Below, piece after piece: positions 10,216 to 20,770 of a stretch of 64,000 bases of DNA (its first letter is position 1; each line of letters begins with the position of its first letter). The position numbers were made by a program, and so were the translations under genes. The notes beneath the pieces are model-generated. The model ran no database searches. It had not been told where the DNA came from and saw only the letters and a program-made list of their open reading frames with translations. Location of the stretch: NCBI RefSeq assembly GCF_016086655.4, contig NC_052138.2:10602001-10666000 (forward strand), written 5' to 3'. The stretch comes from Lepeophtheirus salmonis. Its lineage: Eukaryota > Arthropoda > Copepoda > Siphonostomatoida > Caligidae.

Positions 10216-13030
10216 CGTTCTTTTTTACTGCTTATTTCATAAGCAATGAAGAGGCCCTTCTTTATTATATCTGGCTCATTAAAATCCTTTTTTTTTCTGT
10301 TTTCATAATTAAAACATTTAATAACAGAAATCTTACGAAATTATGTTAAGTCATCTCATTAACTCATCTATAAGTTTTTGAAATCACTCTTTTTCTCTAC
10401 TCTCCACTGTTCTTGAAATGATTTCTCCCCCCCCGTGAATATCAATTATAATTATTAATACTTTTTAGAGGTGGGTGGAGGAATGATACGATTTCGCTAC
10501 AAAAATCTTTGGTATGAAGAAATCAAGAAAACATTTACAAAACCATTCATTGTTTATTGTAAGATGACTGTCACTTGGAGATCTAATCTAATCGTGATGG
10601 GTCATTTTGATATTTCCTCTATTGTGTGTCAAACGTTAATAAATGAATTGAAGGAAATAGTCTACCAAATATATCTTCAATAACAGGGGTGAGTATCACC
10701 ATTTTGAGATGCAATGAATTGACATTTTTTTAAAACCTATACGACAATGATTGGATTGATTTTAGATATCTGATTATTTTATGATTGAGACAAACTCTTA
10801 ATCAGTGGTTTTAACATTTTTATCATTATTAGTTAGCCAATTTCAGAATCTTAAAAGAACCATCCCCCCTCCCAGTTTTGCTCAAAAATTTAATGACAAT
10901 TTTTGATATATATGAGTAAAGGAATTTCTATTGGACACACAACAGTTCACCCATATGGAGGAATTCTCCCTAATAAAGAAACACTCTTCTTGATAAATGC
11001 TACTAAGTTTTGAATATATTATAATATACCATGTTCAATATTTATTAGTTTAAGCCTTCGTTTCCCACCCAAGGGCTCCATAACTGATTTTCTGGGATTC
11101 CACTAAAAACATATCCAAAGCTATATACAATATAGAATATACGTATAAAATTATGACCATTTTGAGTTCTATGAAAAGATTCAGAAACAAAGAGTTTTGT
11201 GTCGAATACAGTTCTGGTTTAGGCCATTGGGAGACATTTCTTGGGAAAGACATCTCCAGATGAGCGTTCTCCCTCAAAACATTTTGAAACACACACATTA
11301 TAAGACAGACTGTAACTTTTTGGGGGGGGCTAAAAGGCATTGGACATTGCAGTTAAATATCAATATTTAAATAAAACTGATTGCCTAGAAAACACTACTT
11401 TCAACTATTTAATGTATTTTTTTAAGTTTATCGTCATCTGGGTGGAATGGCTGCAATAGAATATTATAGCCAGATCTCAAATATAAAAAATAATATCGAA
11501 ATCTATCTTTTAAATCATATATTTAAGAAACAATAATCATACTTCATTTTAAAAACTGGTGGTCCTCCAAGTTATTCTTTAATTTGTTTTTGTCATATAT
11601 AGACTAAAGGCCGTCCATTTGTTGGGGAATTATAACTGTAAGTCCCTGTTGGACTCAGAGTAGAATTGAGAATTGACAATAGAGTAATTTCAGTATATTT
11701 TTGAGCGTGAAACGTAGTTGGACTTATATTTATTTCCTCTCACAACTGCATGCAGATAATTTAACTTTAATTATTTATTTTGGTTACAGCTAGGCTGTTC
11801 TAACATTATTTAAATTATCAGGCTTACCATTTTAACTTTCGTTCTTTTAATTAATTTTTTAGGTACTAAAAATGCTAACGATTTATGGCGCAACTCTCTG
11901 TCGCTTTGGTTACAATAAACAAGCTCATACCCCATTAGATACAGTTTCGTTCTTCATAAAGAGACTTCAACTATTTTCAATTATGTTATAACAAAGTGTT
12001 ACTTTTGTTTTAGATATAAACGAATACCCAGATCTCAATGTAAACAATACAACTATGATAAATTGTTAAATTTAATCTAAATATCAGACCCTTTTTTAAC
12101 ATTTAAATTGCTTATGAAGAATAGATTTTGTTGAAAAAGTCATTCATAATTCATCGGGAAATCAATAAAATTCGTTTTTTTAAATCTTATTATTTATAAT
12201 GTAATACTAAAATCAGTTTTACTAAAAACTAAGATATCTTAGTGAGCTAGAGCAATGATTCCCAAACGGGGGTCTGTAGTTCATCGTCTAGGTCTCTACG
12301 TAGTTATCAATGTCATAGAAAAATTGTTTTTTATAAAAACAGTAATAAAAAATATCTAAAAAATTGTATTTAAAAAAAAAAAAAAAAAAAGTATCATACT
12401 TTTGCCCAAAATTAGATTCTTCATTAAATAATAAGGGTAGGGGCTCTACATATTTTAATTGTTCTTGTGGGGGGTTCTTTTTTATATAGAAGAAACCCGT
12501 GGCATCGCTAGCCCCCCTCAAGTCTCCCCCAACAGGAGTTTTTGAAAAACCCCACAATGTTTTTTTTTTTTATTTATATAATATACAATTTCATATATGT
12601 AATTGGATTACAGTGTTGATAATTTTGGGGCAAAGCCCCCCTCAAAGGATGAAAGCTAACAACACCCCTGGAAGAGAGAAAATATTTTTTTTAAACTTTT
12701 GAACGAATAACCATTTTTATTGTTCAAGTTCTTATATTATTAATATCAATCAAAATAGTACAAATGTTGAAGTGTATGGTTATTGGTCAGAATGCGTCAG
12801 TATAACCAATTCTTCAATTTGAAAAACACAAGATGTGTTCAATAAAATTGCTGTCATAAAATATAAATGTCCTTAAACAGTTTAATGGCATATTAAAATA
12901 AATTTTATTATAGGAATAATAAACCTACAGCGAAATACTGAAGTCGGCTTTTCTTAACTTTACAACTCGTAAAAACTTATATTGAATATACAATAACCGA
13001 AGAATAATTAATGGATAATTTTCTTATTTG
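10216..13030. other. Gene-free stretch with possible decayed repeats
   Basis: No exon could be supported. The 70-codon frame at 10471-10683 and the 96-codon - strand frame at 11340-11050 (with FQNVLRENAHLEMSFPRNV) are unrecognised; the latter may be a repeat-derived fragment, since its composition is richer than its surroundings. GCTTTGGTTACAATAAACAA at about 11912 followed by GCTCATACCCC is a decayed right end of family R3. CAATGATTCCCAAACGGGGG at about 12254 looks like a lone hAT-style end. Confidence 0.35.
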
Positions 13031-13035
13031 TTAAT

Positions 13036-13285
13036 GGGGCATGAGCAAACTAATTTATATATTATCCGCAAGATGGTGTGACAGTTTATAGTTTGTGTGC
13101 GCAACATATATAAATGAAAAAGGGGATTCCTTTTTGGTTTATATTTCTTGCCCTCCGAGTACAATTTTAAATTTACAAATTACAATAATATTATTATTCT
13201 GGGAGTTCTATTACTTTTCCAAAATCAATCGTATTTCAAAAAAATATATAAATTGTGTGAGAATCAACTTGTCAACTATTCAAAC
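13036..13285 (+). repeat. Left part of an R3 MITE-like copy
   Basis: It starts with GGGGCATGAGCAAAC and includes GTGTGACAGTTTATAGTTTG and CTGGGAGTTCTATTACTTTT, matching internal parts of the R3 copy at 13547-13778. The copy appears to be cut by the hAT-like MITE that starts at 13286, and its right end was not found beyond it. Confidence 0.4.
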
Positions 13286-13455
13286 GAGTGGTTCTCAAAC
13301 TGTATGTGTGGTACGCGTACTATTGGCTGTATGCAAACCCACTATAGTGGTACGTAGAGCAATAAATAAATAGGTTAAACACTCGTTTGTTCATGTTGGA
13401 GGTATTTAGATATTTTCTTGGATACTACACATTAAAAAAAGTTTGAAACCCACTC
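13286..13455. mobile_element. hAT-like MITE, copy A
   Basis: Ends are GAGTGGTTCTCAAAC (13286-13300) and the reverse complement GAGTGGGTTTCAAAC (13441-13455), 13 of 15 identical. The interior includes TAGTGGTACGT and AAATAGGTTAAAC, shared with the element at 33535-33676. A clean 8-bp duplication is not visible. It carries no gene. Confidence 0.55.
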
Positions 13456-13546
13456 ATTTAGGCCATATACATAATTTGATATTACCCTAGGTTTTCTATC
13501 ATTTTTAAACCTAACCTTACTTGAGCATTTCAGAATTAGTTTCAAT

Positions 13547-13778
13547 AGGGCATGAGTAAATAAAAAAATATTGATGCTAGGTGATGTGACAGTCTGTGAA
13601 ATGGCGTACGCTTAGAAGAATTAAAGACAGTTTTTTCTATGTGAGAAACATACATTCATATTATTTTTTTATTAAATAATATTATCATTCAGGAAGTTGT
13701 ATTATTTTGCCATAAAATGGCGCCACTTTTTTTCGCTTTGTTTATAAACGAATATAAGTAAACAAAGCTCATGCCCCA
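13547..13778. mobile_element. MITE-like element, family R3
   Basis: The left end AGGGCATGAG (13547-13556) and the right end CTCATGCCCC (13769-13778) form a 10-bp inverted repeat with one mismatch. The interior has GATGTGACAGTCTGTGAAAT, ATTCAGGAAGTTGTATTATT and TAAACAAAGCT. The right half is closely matched at 4528-4616. About 230 bp, no coding capacity. Target-site duplication was not resolved, so the superfamily is open. Confidence 0.5.
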
Positions 13779-13799
13779 CTAGTGTTGTGTCGACTTGAG

Positions 13800-15640
13800 T
13801 CGAGTCGATAAATTAGAAAAAGAAATAAAAGAGACAAAAAATTAAGTAGCTATCCATGCCAGCTGTTTATTTACTAACCACTATTCAATGAAATAACTTT
13901 GTGTGTGTAGTTTGATTATGAAATTGGTCAATTCGTTATAAAACCCGTAGTAAAAGTCCAGTTTGATTAGTATAATGCCATCAGAAATTGTGATGGATTA
14001 TAAAAAAGCTGAGGGACAACGCAACAAACCCCCCCAAAAAAGAAAAGGTTTAGTGATAAAAATCAATTCAATAAAATATGTTTAAATTTGAAAATCACCT
14101 CACCGTTTGAGTCGAGTCGAACCAAGTTGATAACTGTTTGAGTCGGCAAAACACTAGTTTCAACTAGATGTGCCCAATATATACATTTGTCTACTCATTA
14201 TAATACTAACTCAAAATATCCTAACTCAAATACTAACCTTAATTTATGCATACTGTATTTGAATCAGCTTTTAATTTAAGTAAGGATTCTAATCGTTGTT
14301 TTTTTTGTATTTTTTAAATACTTTTTTGATATTTTCTAATATAATAAAAATACTCAAATAAGGATATTCAACTTTAGATAAAGAAAATGGTTATAAACTC
14401 ATTTTTATTTTATTTTTTTTCAACTCAGTAGGCCGAAATCCATCCCATGGTGTCCCGACTCTCACAATCAAATAGTAATTATAGTTGTACACATTGGTCC
14501 TCCCCCTTTATGATGGTTTAACTTCTTGCCACATATGTAACTATTCCTGACAACTTTTATACCGTTTTAACTCCAGGAATTGACACTAGAATTTTGAAAA
14601 CAAAACCAGCAATTGACTCAAACATGTTCATAAATATTAAGTTGGATGTTTATATGATGTTAAAAAAATTAATCAGGATTTTTCCTTTTCATTTTATTTC
14701 TGTTCAATAATGTTATTGTCCTTTGAAAAATCCAAAAATAAATATTAAAAAAGAAAAACAAATGAAAGGAAAAACGTACAAGATACCTGTAATTAACTCA
14801 CTGAAATCGACAAAAACACAACAATAATGAGTTATGTGAACACGTGTGTAATTTTCTAAAATTCAAGGTTTTATTTCGGTGAAATTTATTTCGGATTTAA
14901 ATGATCTCGGAGGCCCAAAAAATATCATTGGAACATGATTGGTCATTTTATACTTCTATTTGTTCAATTTCAGACTGTTCGACCGTTTTGGATTCCATGT
15001 TTCATAATAATTAAAACAAACTTATAGATATATATTAGATGTTAGTAAAAAAATTAATTGTGATTTTCTCTTTATCATGTCTTTTGTTCCGTATAGTTTT
15101 TATGTAACAGAACCACATATTTAAATGCTGGAAAAATTATAACCTTTCCATAAGTGAACAGTCCTACTCAGCACTAAATACTCGAATGATAAGGCCAAGA
15201 CTATTTTGATAAAAATCATATAAACGTATCAGATTATATTGAAATTAGAAATTTTATCAAATGGACTATATCATCATATATACATACATAAACATAAAAT
15301 TAAAAGCCCTCATCCAAGTTTATGGAATAAGGGAAATTACGGTCATAACAAAATAAAAATCTAAAAAGGAGTGTTTGTAGTTTTATAATAATATGCGTAT
15401 ACCTTCATCAACTTTATCCTATTTAAAGAAGAAGAAAATAAGTGTACTCAATGAACGTGAAACGAGCCAAAATCTCCTTTTATTCATATTGTGAGATATG
15501 TAATTGATAACAACTTGGTGTATCGTTATGGTTCTTGGGGTTTTGAAGATATCTTTATACCTAAGTATTATACAAAAAGCATTGAGTCGTCATCAATCAA
15601 CGCTCACAAGACAATTATGAGAGCTATGATTGAAGTTTTC
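13800..15640. other. Gene-free stretch
   Basis: A/T-rich DNA. GAGTCGAGTCGA occurs at about 13798 and again, as GAGTCGAGTCGAACC, at about 14109, suggesting a small decayed repeat between them. I found no splice-flanked coding segment or RNA gene. Confidence 0.4.
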
Positions 15641-15645
15641 GGATT

Positions 15646-15845
15646 ATATACAGGGTGCAGCAACATAGCTTCCTCTTTTATAATGCGTGGCAATCAGTCT
15701 GTAAAGGTAGGAGCAAACGTGGCGTGGTTTCATTCTAGGGGCCATATTATGAAGTTTTCTTGGATATACAGACAGTTGCTATCATACGTTCAAATAGTGA
15801 AGAACGTGCGTTTGCTGTTGAAAATAAATATTAGTTTGACATAAT
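15646..15845 (+). pseudogene. N-terminal remnant of a DDE transposon with CAGGGTG end
   Basis: The end TACAGGGTGCAGCAACATAG (from about 15650) is followed by a frame that reads DIQTVAIIRSNSEERAFAVE (about 15760-15825). The RAFAVE motif resembles the start of DUF4817-type helix-turn-helix transposases. The frame ends soon after in a run of stops. A more decayed relative of the same segment lies at about 9540-9650. Only the extreme 5' part is present, so it cannot be functional. Confidence 0.45.
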
Positions 15846-16025
15846 ATTTTATGAAATTAAGCTCATTGAAATTTAGCTCCTAAGTTATTTTGAGTGCAAT
15901 TTATGAAAAGTGGAGAATTGCTTCAATTTCTAATATTCAGGGTTGCCCAGATAAATTTAAAGAACGAACTAGATGGGATAGAACCATAATTTTTATTATT
16001 TTTTGAAGGCTAAATTGAATGAAAT

Positions 16026-16316
16026 TCAATTATTTATAATGAGATCTGCCTTTCTTGATAACCTCACCCAAACGGCGCCGTAAACTTTTGCAGTCCCATG
16101 CGACCTTGTGTATATAGTACGGGTAATGGACTTCTTCACAATCTCCCCAGACGAATGGTACATGACACAAGCCTCATACTCCACACTCCCCCAGAGATAG
16201 GAATTGCATGGATTTAGGTCAGGGCTGATTGCGGGCAAAAAAAAAACCCACGATTTTTTGCAATTAATTTTCATATTTTGAAATTTGTAAAGTTCTTTGA
16301 ACGGGAATAACTTCAC
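16026..16316 (-). pseudogene. C-terminal fragment of a DDE transposase
   Basis: The - strand frame contains PAISPDLNPCNSYLWGSVE, the catalytic-core motif of DDE endonucleases in which SPDLNP is followed by an aromatic/W-G segment. It continues with VKKSITRTI, like the helix that follows in such enzymes, and ends at 16026. The start of the protein is missing and the first 30 residues are unlike a transposase. It faces the 15646 remnant tail to tail, so the two are not one simple insertion. Confidence 0.5.
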
Positions 16317-17106
16317 GGATTATATTTTATTTAGTAACCTTATTCAGTTAGATATGTCGTCTATCAAAGTCGCCAACAATTACTATTCTTTCTGCTCTAC
16401 ACTCTCAAGGATTCAGACAATTTTCCCATCTTTGGTCATAAATAGTTATTAACATCTCAACCTCATAAGATTTCCATTAATTAATTATATTTTATTATTT
16501 TTGATATAATTTCCCCCACCAGTAGAAAAGATCATCTTGCTTGGCACCCATGTACCTGGGATGGATAAAAATTTCATGAGATTCATTTATACTCGAATAT
16601 TTCGAATTTTGATCATTAGAGTTTGAGTTAAGCGAGTTTTTTTAATAATAATACGCGCAAGTTCGAGTAATTTCCCCAGTTTTTTTTTTACTTTAGCATA
16701 GAGCGTTTTCACATGACGTCACAAATTCGATGTCGTTCATTTTGTTGGTCAAACAAACCAAGTTTATAACGCTTAGAATACAAAATACTAATAATAGCTA
16801 GAGAAAAAAAATAAGGATTTGTTGAGACAGGCAGTACTTTAACTCGCTGCTAAATCTCTTCTAAAGTATCATCCATTTATTTAAATTTTATATAAGGTAC
16901 TCCCTTTATTTTTTCTTTTGCAGTATCAGTTGAATTAAACGTTTGAGAGATTTATTTGATTTTATAAACAGTGCTCTCTGTATATTATAGTATTTTTTTC
17001 TTCTTTATACTGTATTGGTATATAATATACATCAGGAAGTACTATTTAAAGTGCGCCCTGTGACTTTTTTCATACCTACCAATAAACTTTTTTATGTTAA
17101 TAAGAA

Positions 17107-17714
17107 GATATGACCCTAAAATATGTTATTACATCGTTATATAATCTTATTTTCCTGCTGTAGATACAAAATAACTATGTTATTGGAAAGAATACGATAT
17201 TTTTCTCGAAATGTCTTAATTTCTTGTCCCTAATCGATAAAAAAAAATACATAGTTATACAAATTTAGCTATTTCTATGGACTTTATGTACATATTACTT
17301 GGATTATATTCAATTATCATTGTTTATCATTTGCATCAACTAGTATTCAGTTCAGGTGTTCAGATTTTTTATTCATAAAGCCATTTGATGGAGTTTTATA
17401 AAGGTTTATAGGAAATTTTGATGAAAAATCATCAAATTGGCTTAAGAATAAAAGAAGACTTAAAAACTAGCATGGAATACTCCTTGATGCCAATGATACA
17501 CAGTACCATAACCATGTACTAAAAATCCTTAAAAATGGGTATATTTGTCCATTTTTTTAATTTTTTTTTTCATCGAATAAGAACAATCAAAGTAGAATAA
17601 ATAAAGAAAAATATATTTTTCTTTTCATTGTAATTGTTATTTTTAACTACAATATGGAAAGAAGATTGTATAACGATGTATTAACATATTTTTAATACCT
17701 TTTAGGGTCTGATA
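17107..17714. mobile_element. Long-terminal-inverted-repeat element (MITE/foldback-like)
   Basis: Sequence 17107-17163 is an imperfect inverted copy of 17648-17714. The core TACATCGTTATA (17140 area) pairs with TATAACGATGTA (17670 area), and AGACCCTAAA/GACCCTAAA marks the outer ends. Similarity appears to continue inward in weaker form (TAATCGATAAAAAAAA against the complement of TTTTTTTTCATCGAATAA at about 17565). The arms may therefore exceed 100 bp. No gene lies between them. The right end directly abuts the mariner that begins near 17721. Confidence 0.55.
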
Positions 17715-17720
17715 TAATAA

Positions 17721-18866
17721 CTCTAGTAAAAAAAAATCCATTATTTTCCCAAGTGAATTTTTAGTAATCTGAATCTCACGTTGAATAAATCCGATCGGGT
17801 TAAGTTATATGGCATTAGAAAGATAAGATTTTGTATTAAAAGTACTTTTTACACAATTTTATTACTGCTTGACGCAGTATTGTTTAATCGAGCATCAAAG
17901 ATGGACACAAGCAAAGAGAAAATCCGCTATATTTTACAGTTTTTCTTTGATAAAAGCGAAAACGCAAGTCGGGCGGCTAAAAATGTTAATGATGTTTATG
18001 ATCCGTATACTGTAAAAGCCAATATTGCGTAACTTTGGTTTTGCTGATTCAGTTTGGTTAATTTTGATATCAAAATGCACCACGCTCTGGAAGAGCCAAC
18101 TATCTAAAATATTGATAAAATTATAGAAATAGGCGAATCACTGTTTTAATTGCCCAGGAACTAAACTTTACTCAAAAAACCATTTGGAACGACTTAAATA
18201 AGACTGTACTTTAAAAAAAGCTCGATGTATGGGTGCCATACGAGTCAACCCAAAAAAACCTCATTCACCAAATTTCCATCTGGTTAATTGCAACATACAT
18301 TACTGAAGCAGATCGTTACCAGTGAGGAAAAATGGGTCCCTTACGACAACATCAAGCGAAAACAGTTATAGTCCAATCGTGTTGAACAAGGGCAACCGGT
18401 GGCCAAGCCAGGATTAACGGCCGGAAGATTTTGCTGTGTTTTTGGTGGGATTGGCAGGGAATTATCTATCATGATCTGCTCCTCTATGGCCAAACTTTTA
18501 ATTCAGAGTTGTATTGTCAACAATTGGACTCTCTGAAGGAAACCATCGCCTAAAAGCGGCCATCTTTGTCCGATTGTAAAGGAATTGTGTTACGGCAGGA
18601 CAGCACCAGACTATAAATATCTACATTGACATTAAGGGGATTGGGAGTTTGGTTGGGAGGTTCTTATGAATCCACCTTATAGTCTGGACATTGCACCAAG
18701 TGATTACGAGGGTTTCTATGAAAGATACATTATGAAATTACCTTCAAAATGGCAACAAGTTATAAAACAAAATGGTGAATATATTACTCAAATCGGATAA
18801 TTCTTACAATACTAAATAAAACATTGAAATTGAATAAAAAAGTAATGGATTTATTTTTATTAGACC
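17721..18866 (+). mobile_element. Decayed mariner element with terminal inverted repeats
   Basis: The left end (17721-17760) and right end (about 18828-18866) share an inverted motif of the form CTAGTAAAAAAAAATCCATTA against TCTAATAAAAATAAATCCAT. Between them lies the mariner transposase pseudogene at 17901-18800. The length, about 1.15 kb, is slightly below the usual 1.3 kb, consistent with internal deletions. The exact ends and TA duplication are uncertain. Confidence 0.6.
17901..18800 (+). pseudogene. Mariner transposase pseudogene
   Basis: The reading frame opens with ATG at 17901 and reads MDTSKEKIRYILQFFFDKSE then NASRAAKNVNDVYDP, the N-terminal helix-turn-helix of mariner/SETMAR transposases. 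It stops at 18030-18032. Downstream, in shifting frames, are KKLDVWVPYESTQKNL, the core WWDWQGIIYHDLLLYGQTFN and SELYCQQLDSLKETIA, a damaged second catalytic motif (LRQDS in place of HQDNARPH), NPPYSLDIAPSDY, and the C-terminal GFYERYIMKLPSKWQQVIKQ. Several frameshifts, stops and a deletion after SDY mean no functional enzyme can be made. Family assignment is firm. Confidence 0.8.
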
Positions 18867-18904
18867 TTACATAATAAAACAAGATAGAGCAGGATAAAAT
18901 GTCT

Positions 18905-19237
18905 TTAGACAGTCAAGTCTATTTGTTGATCCCATTTTGACATCCAAGAGTTCACTAGTTTCCTTAATTTGATTGTAGAGGGGTGTTTCTTTGTTATATA
19001 ACTTGGTTGTTTAGGCCTGCAAAATGACATTGTGACGTCACTTGAAAATGCAATATAGTCGAGTTCAATTAATTTTGATTGTAATAGGTATTCAGTTTGG
19101 TTTTCGATATTATAATAATTCTGGAGTTGGATAAATGAGTCCTGAAGCATGCATAAAACTTCGATAAAAAAAGTGTTTGATAATATATAATTAAACCTCA
19201 TAGATCCCCAGACATAGCCTTTGATACCCAAATCCAA
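18905..19237 (-). CDS. Unrecognised 110-codon open frame
   Basis: A long open frame for this A/T-rich background, with CRPKQPSYITKKHPSTIKL and a Trp-containing C-terminus (NSWMSKWDQQIDL). I recognise no domain. The frame contains a TGACGTCA at about 19033, a motif that recurs in non-coding patches here (16717, 38527), so it may be repeat-derived. It could be spurious; no splice or promoter evidence supports it. Confidence 0.2.
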   Translation of the reverse strand: MDLGIKGYVWGSMRFNYILSNTFFIEVLCMLQDSFIQLQNYYNIENQTEYLLQSKLIELDYIAFSSDVTMSFCRPKQPSYITKKHPSTIKLRKLVNSWMSKWDQQIDLTV

Positions 19238-19289
19238 TCTTGCTGATCCTTTTCATAATTCATCATGCAATCCTGGTCCCTCTTTGTAG

Positions 19290-19566
19290 TAGTACAGTAC
19301 GTACGTCCATATTCCGCCCTCTCTAAGTTCTTCTTCCAGCTCTAGCTCCTAGTGTAACGTCTGAGCGCGGGCACATAAAAAACAAAATAAAATTCACCGT
19401 TGAAACGATTCTCCTTAGTTGACTCCTGTCTATCACTGAGCACCCTCCTCACTTCCTCTTTTTATACTTTTTCTGTTACATGTGATTTACTTTTATATTC
19501 TTAAAAATATCTTGTGATTCTTATAATAGCTAATTACTGTTCATACATTATAAATTATTGAGAAAG
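19290..19566 (+). promoter_or_regulatory. Candidate promoter and non-coding first exon
   Basis: Base composition is more balanced than the surroundings, with several CpG (about 19300-19420). TATCACTGAGC at about 19431 could hold an arthropod initiator-like TCA site. The segment ends at a strong splice donor, AGAAAG|GTAAGT, at 19566/19567. No ORF precedes the donor, so this would be a 5' UTR exon. The only host gene found downstream on this strand begins with an acceptor at 43794, but a 24-kb intron linking them is speculation. Confidence 0.25.
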
Positions 19567-20339
19567 GTAAGTTTCCTTCATTTCCTATTAATTTACTATA
19601 ATATTTGACTCCCCTTCAGTCGAACAAATAAGGACTGTGCAGAGTAGGTTTACTTTGCGTATGAACAAATCATTGAGTCTATTAATTACTTGGCCACAAC
19701 GCGCCACTATATGATCACGATGAGTAGGAACAAAGCCGTGTCTAACTGATTTTTTCCCAAGAGAAAGTTTTGACTGTAATATTTACTTTTTTTTTGTTTT
19801 GTTTGGTGGTCAAAATTCATTCGTGATGATTTGTTTTCCTTATTAGTGAATACGGAATACATATCATTATAATATTCCTAGCACATATGATATTTTTGAA
19901 TTATCTTCACTACTACTATTAAAATACAATAATCATTATTCACCATCCTTGTACTAAAATAGAATGCTTGTTGCAGCGAGAAATGCTGTTTTTAAAGTTG
20001 TGCTACAGATTTGTAAGGGTTGAGCAGGGGATTGATAAATTAATCGTTTCGCTTATATAAAGGATTAAGAACCACCATGAATATATATTTTCCCTCCTTG
20101 GAGGTATGACATGTACCTCTATATACATACTATTTTCCTAATTACCAAGTTACAAATTGCAGCCCTCATCAACCCTCACTCAACGGAAGAGAAAATTGTT
20201 CTTAGTAAAGTTATAATAAAACAAAACACATTATTCGAATAATAAACAACATTTTCCCATAGTTTAATTCCATTTAAAAAGGAAATAGGTTTTGTTATTT
20301 CTGTTTATTTTAAAAAATATATGTACAATTGTCAAAAAC

Positions 20340-20770
20340 ATAACTTCTTTAACAGCAATAATCCCTTACGTATTTTGTATACAATATAAACTTTCCGCAA
20401 CGTTGCTTCTTCCTGTACAGTACATAGGTATTTACAGGGTTCGTAGTTGAAATCTGGATACTTATAAGGGAATAAGAAACACCCTTGGGAGGAATTGATG
20501 ATTCCTTCCATAGGGTGATAAGCTGTGTATTGACACCCACCTCCAAAAAATTAACAGAATCAATCGAAAAATGAGGTGCACAAAGAGACAAAAGAATCTT
20601 GGCTGCTGCTCTATTTTTTGCGGAATTAACACCAACATCTGAAACTTGACTTAGGAAAGTAGGCAGACTATTTACAACGCCAATTGAGACAAGCTTCAAC
20701 AAGACCACAACCTGAAGTGATTACAAATTCCTTTTTTGATACCATAATTACATTCTGTGCGAAAACAATG
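20340..20770 (-). pseudogene. Possible decayed cysteine-rich exon
   Basis: One frame is open for 119 codons (20708-20349), but the other frames look more protein-like. Reading on the - strand from 20770 one meets CFRTECNYGIKKGICN, then SGCGLVEACLNWRC with stops after it, and finally GGGCQYTAYHPMEGIINSSQ then KYPDFNYEPCKYLCTVQEE near 20530-20400. The spacing of Cys, Gly and aromatic residues resembles a secreted cysteine-rich module. Frame changes and stops suggest a pseudogene. No family name can be supported. Confidence 0.3.
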
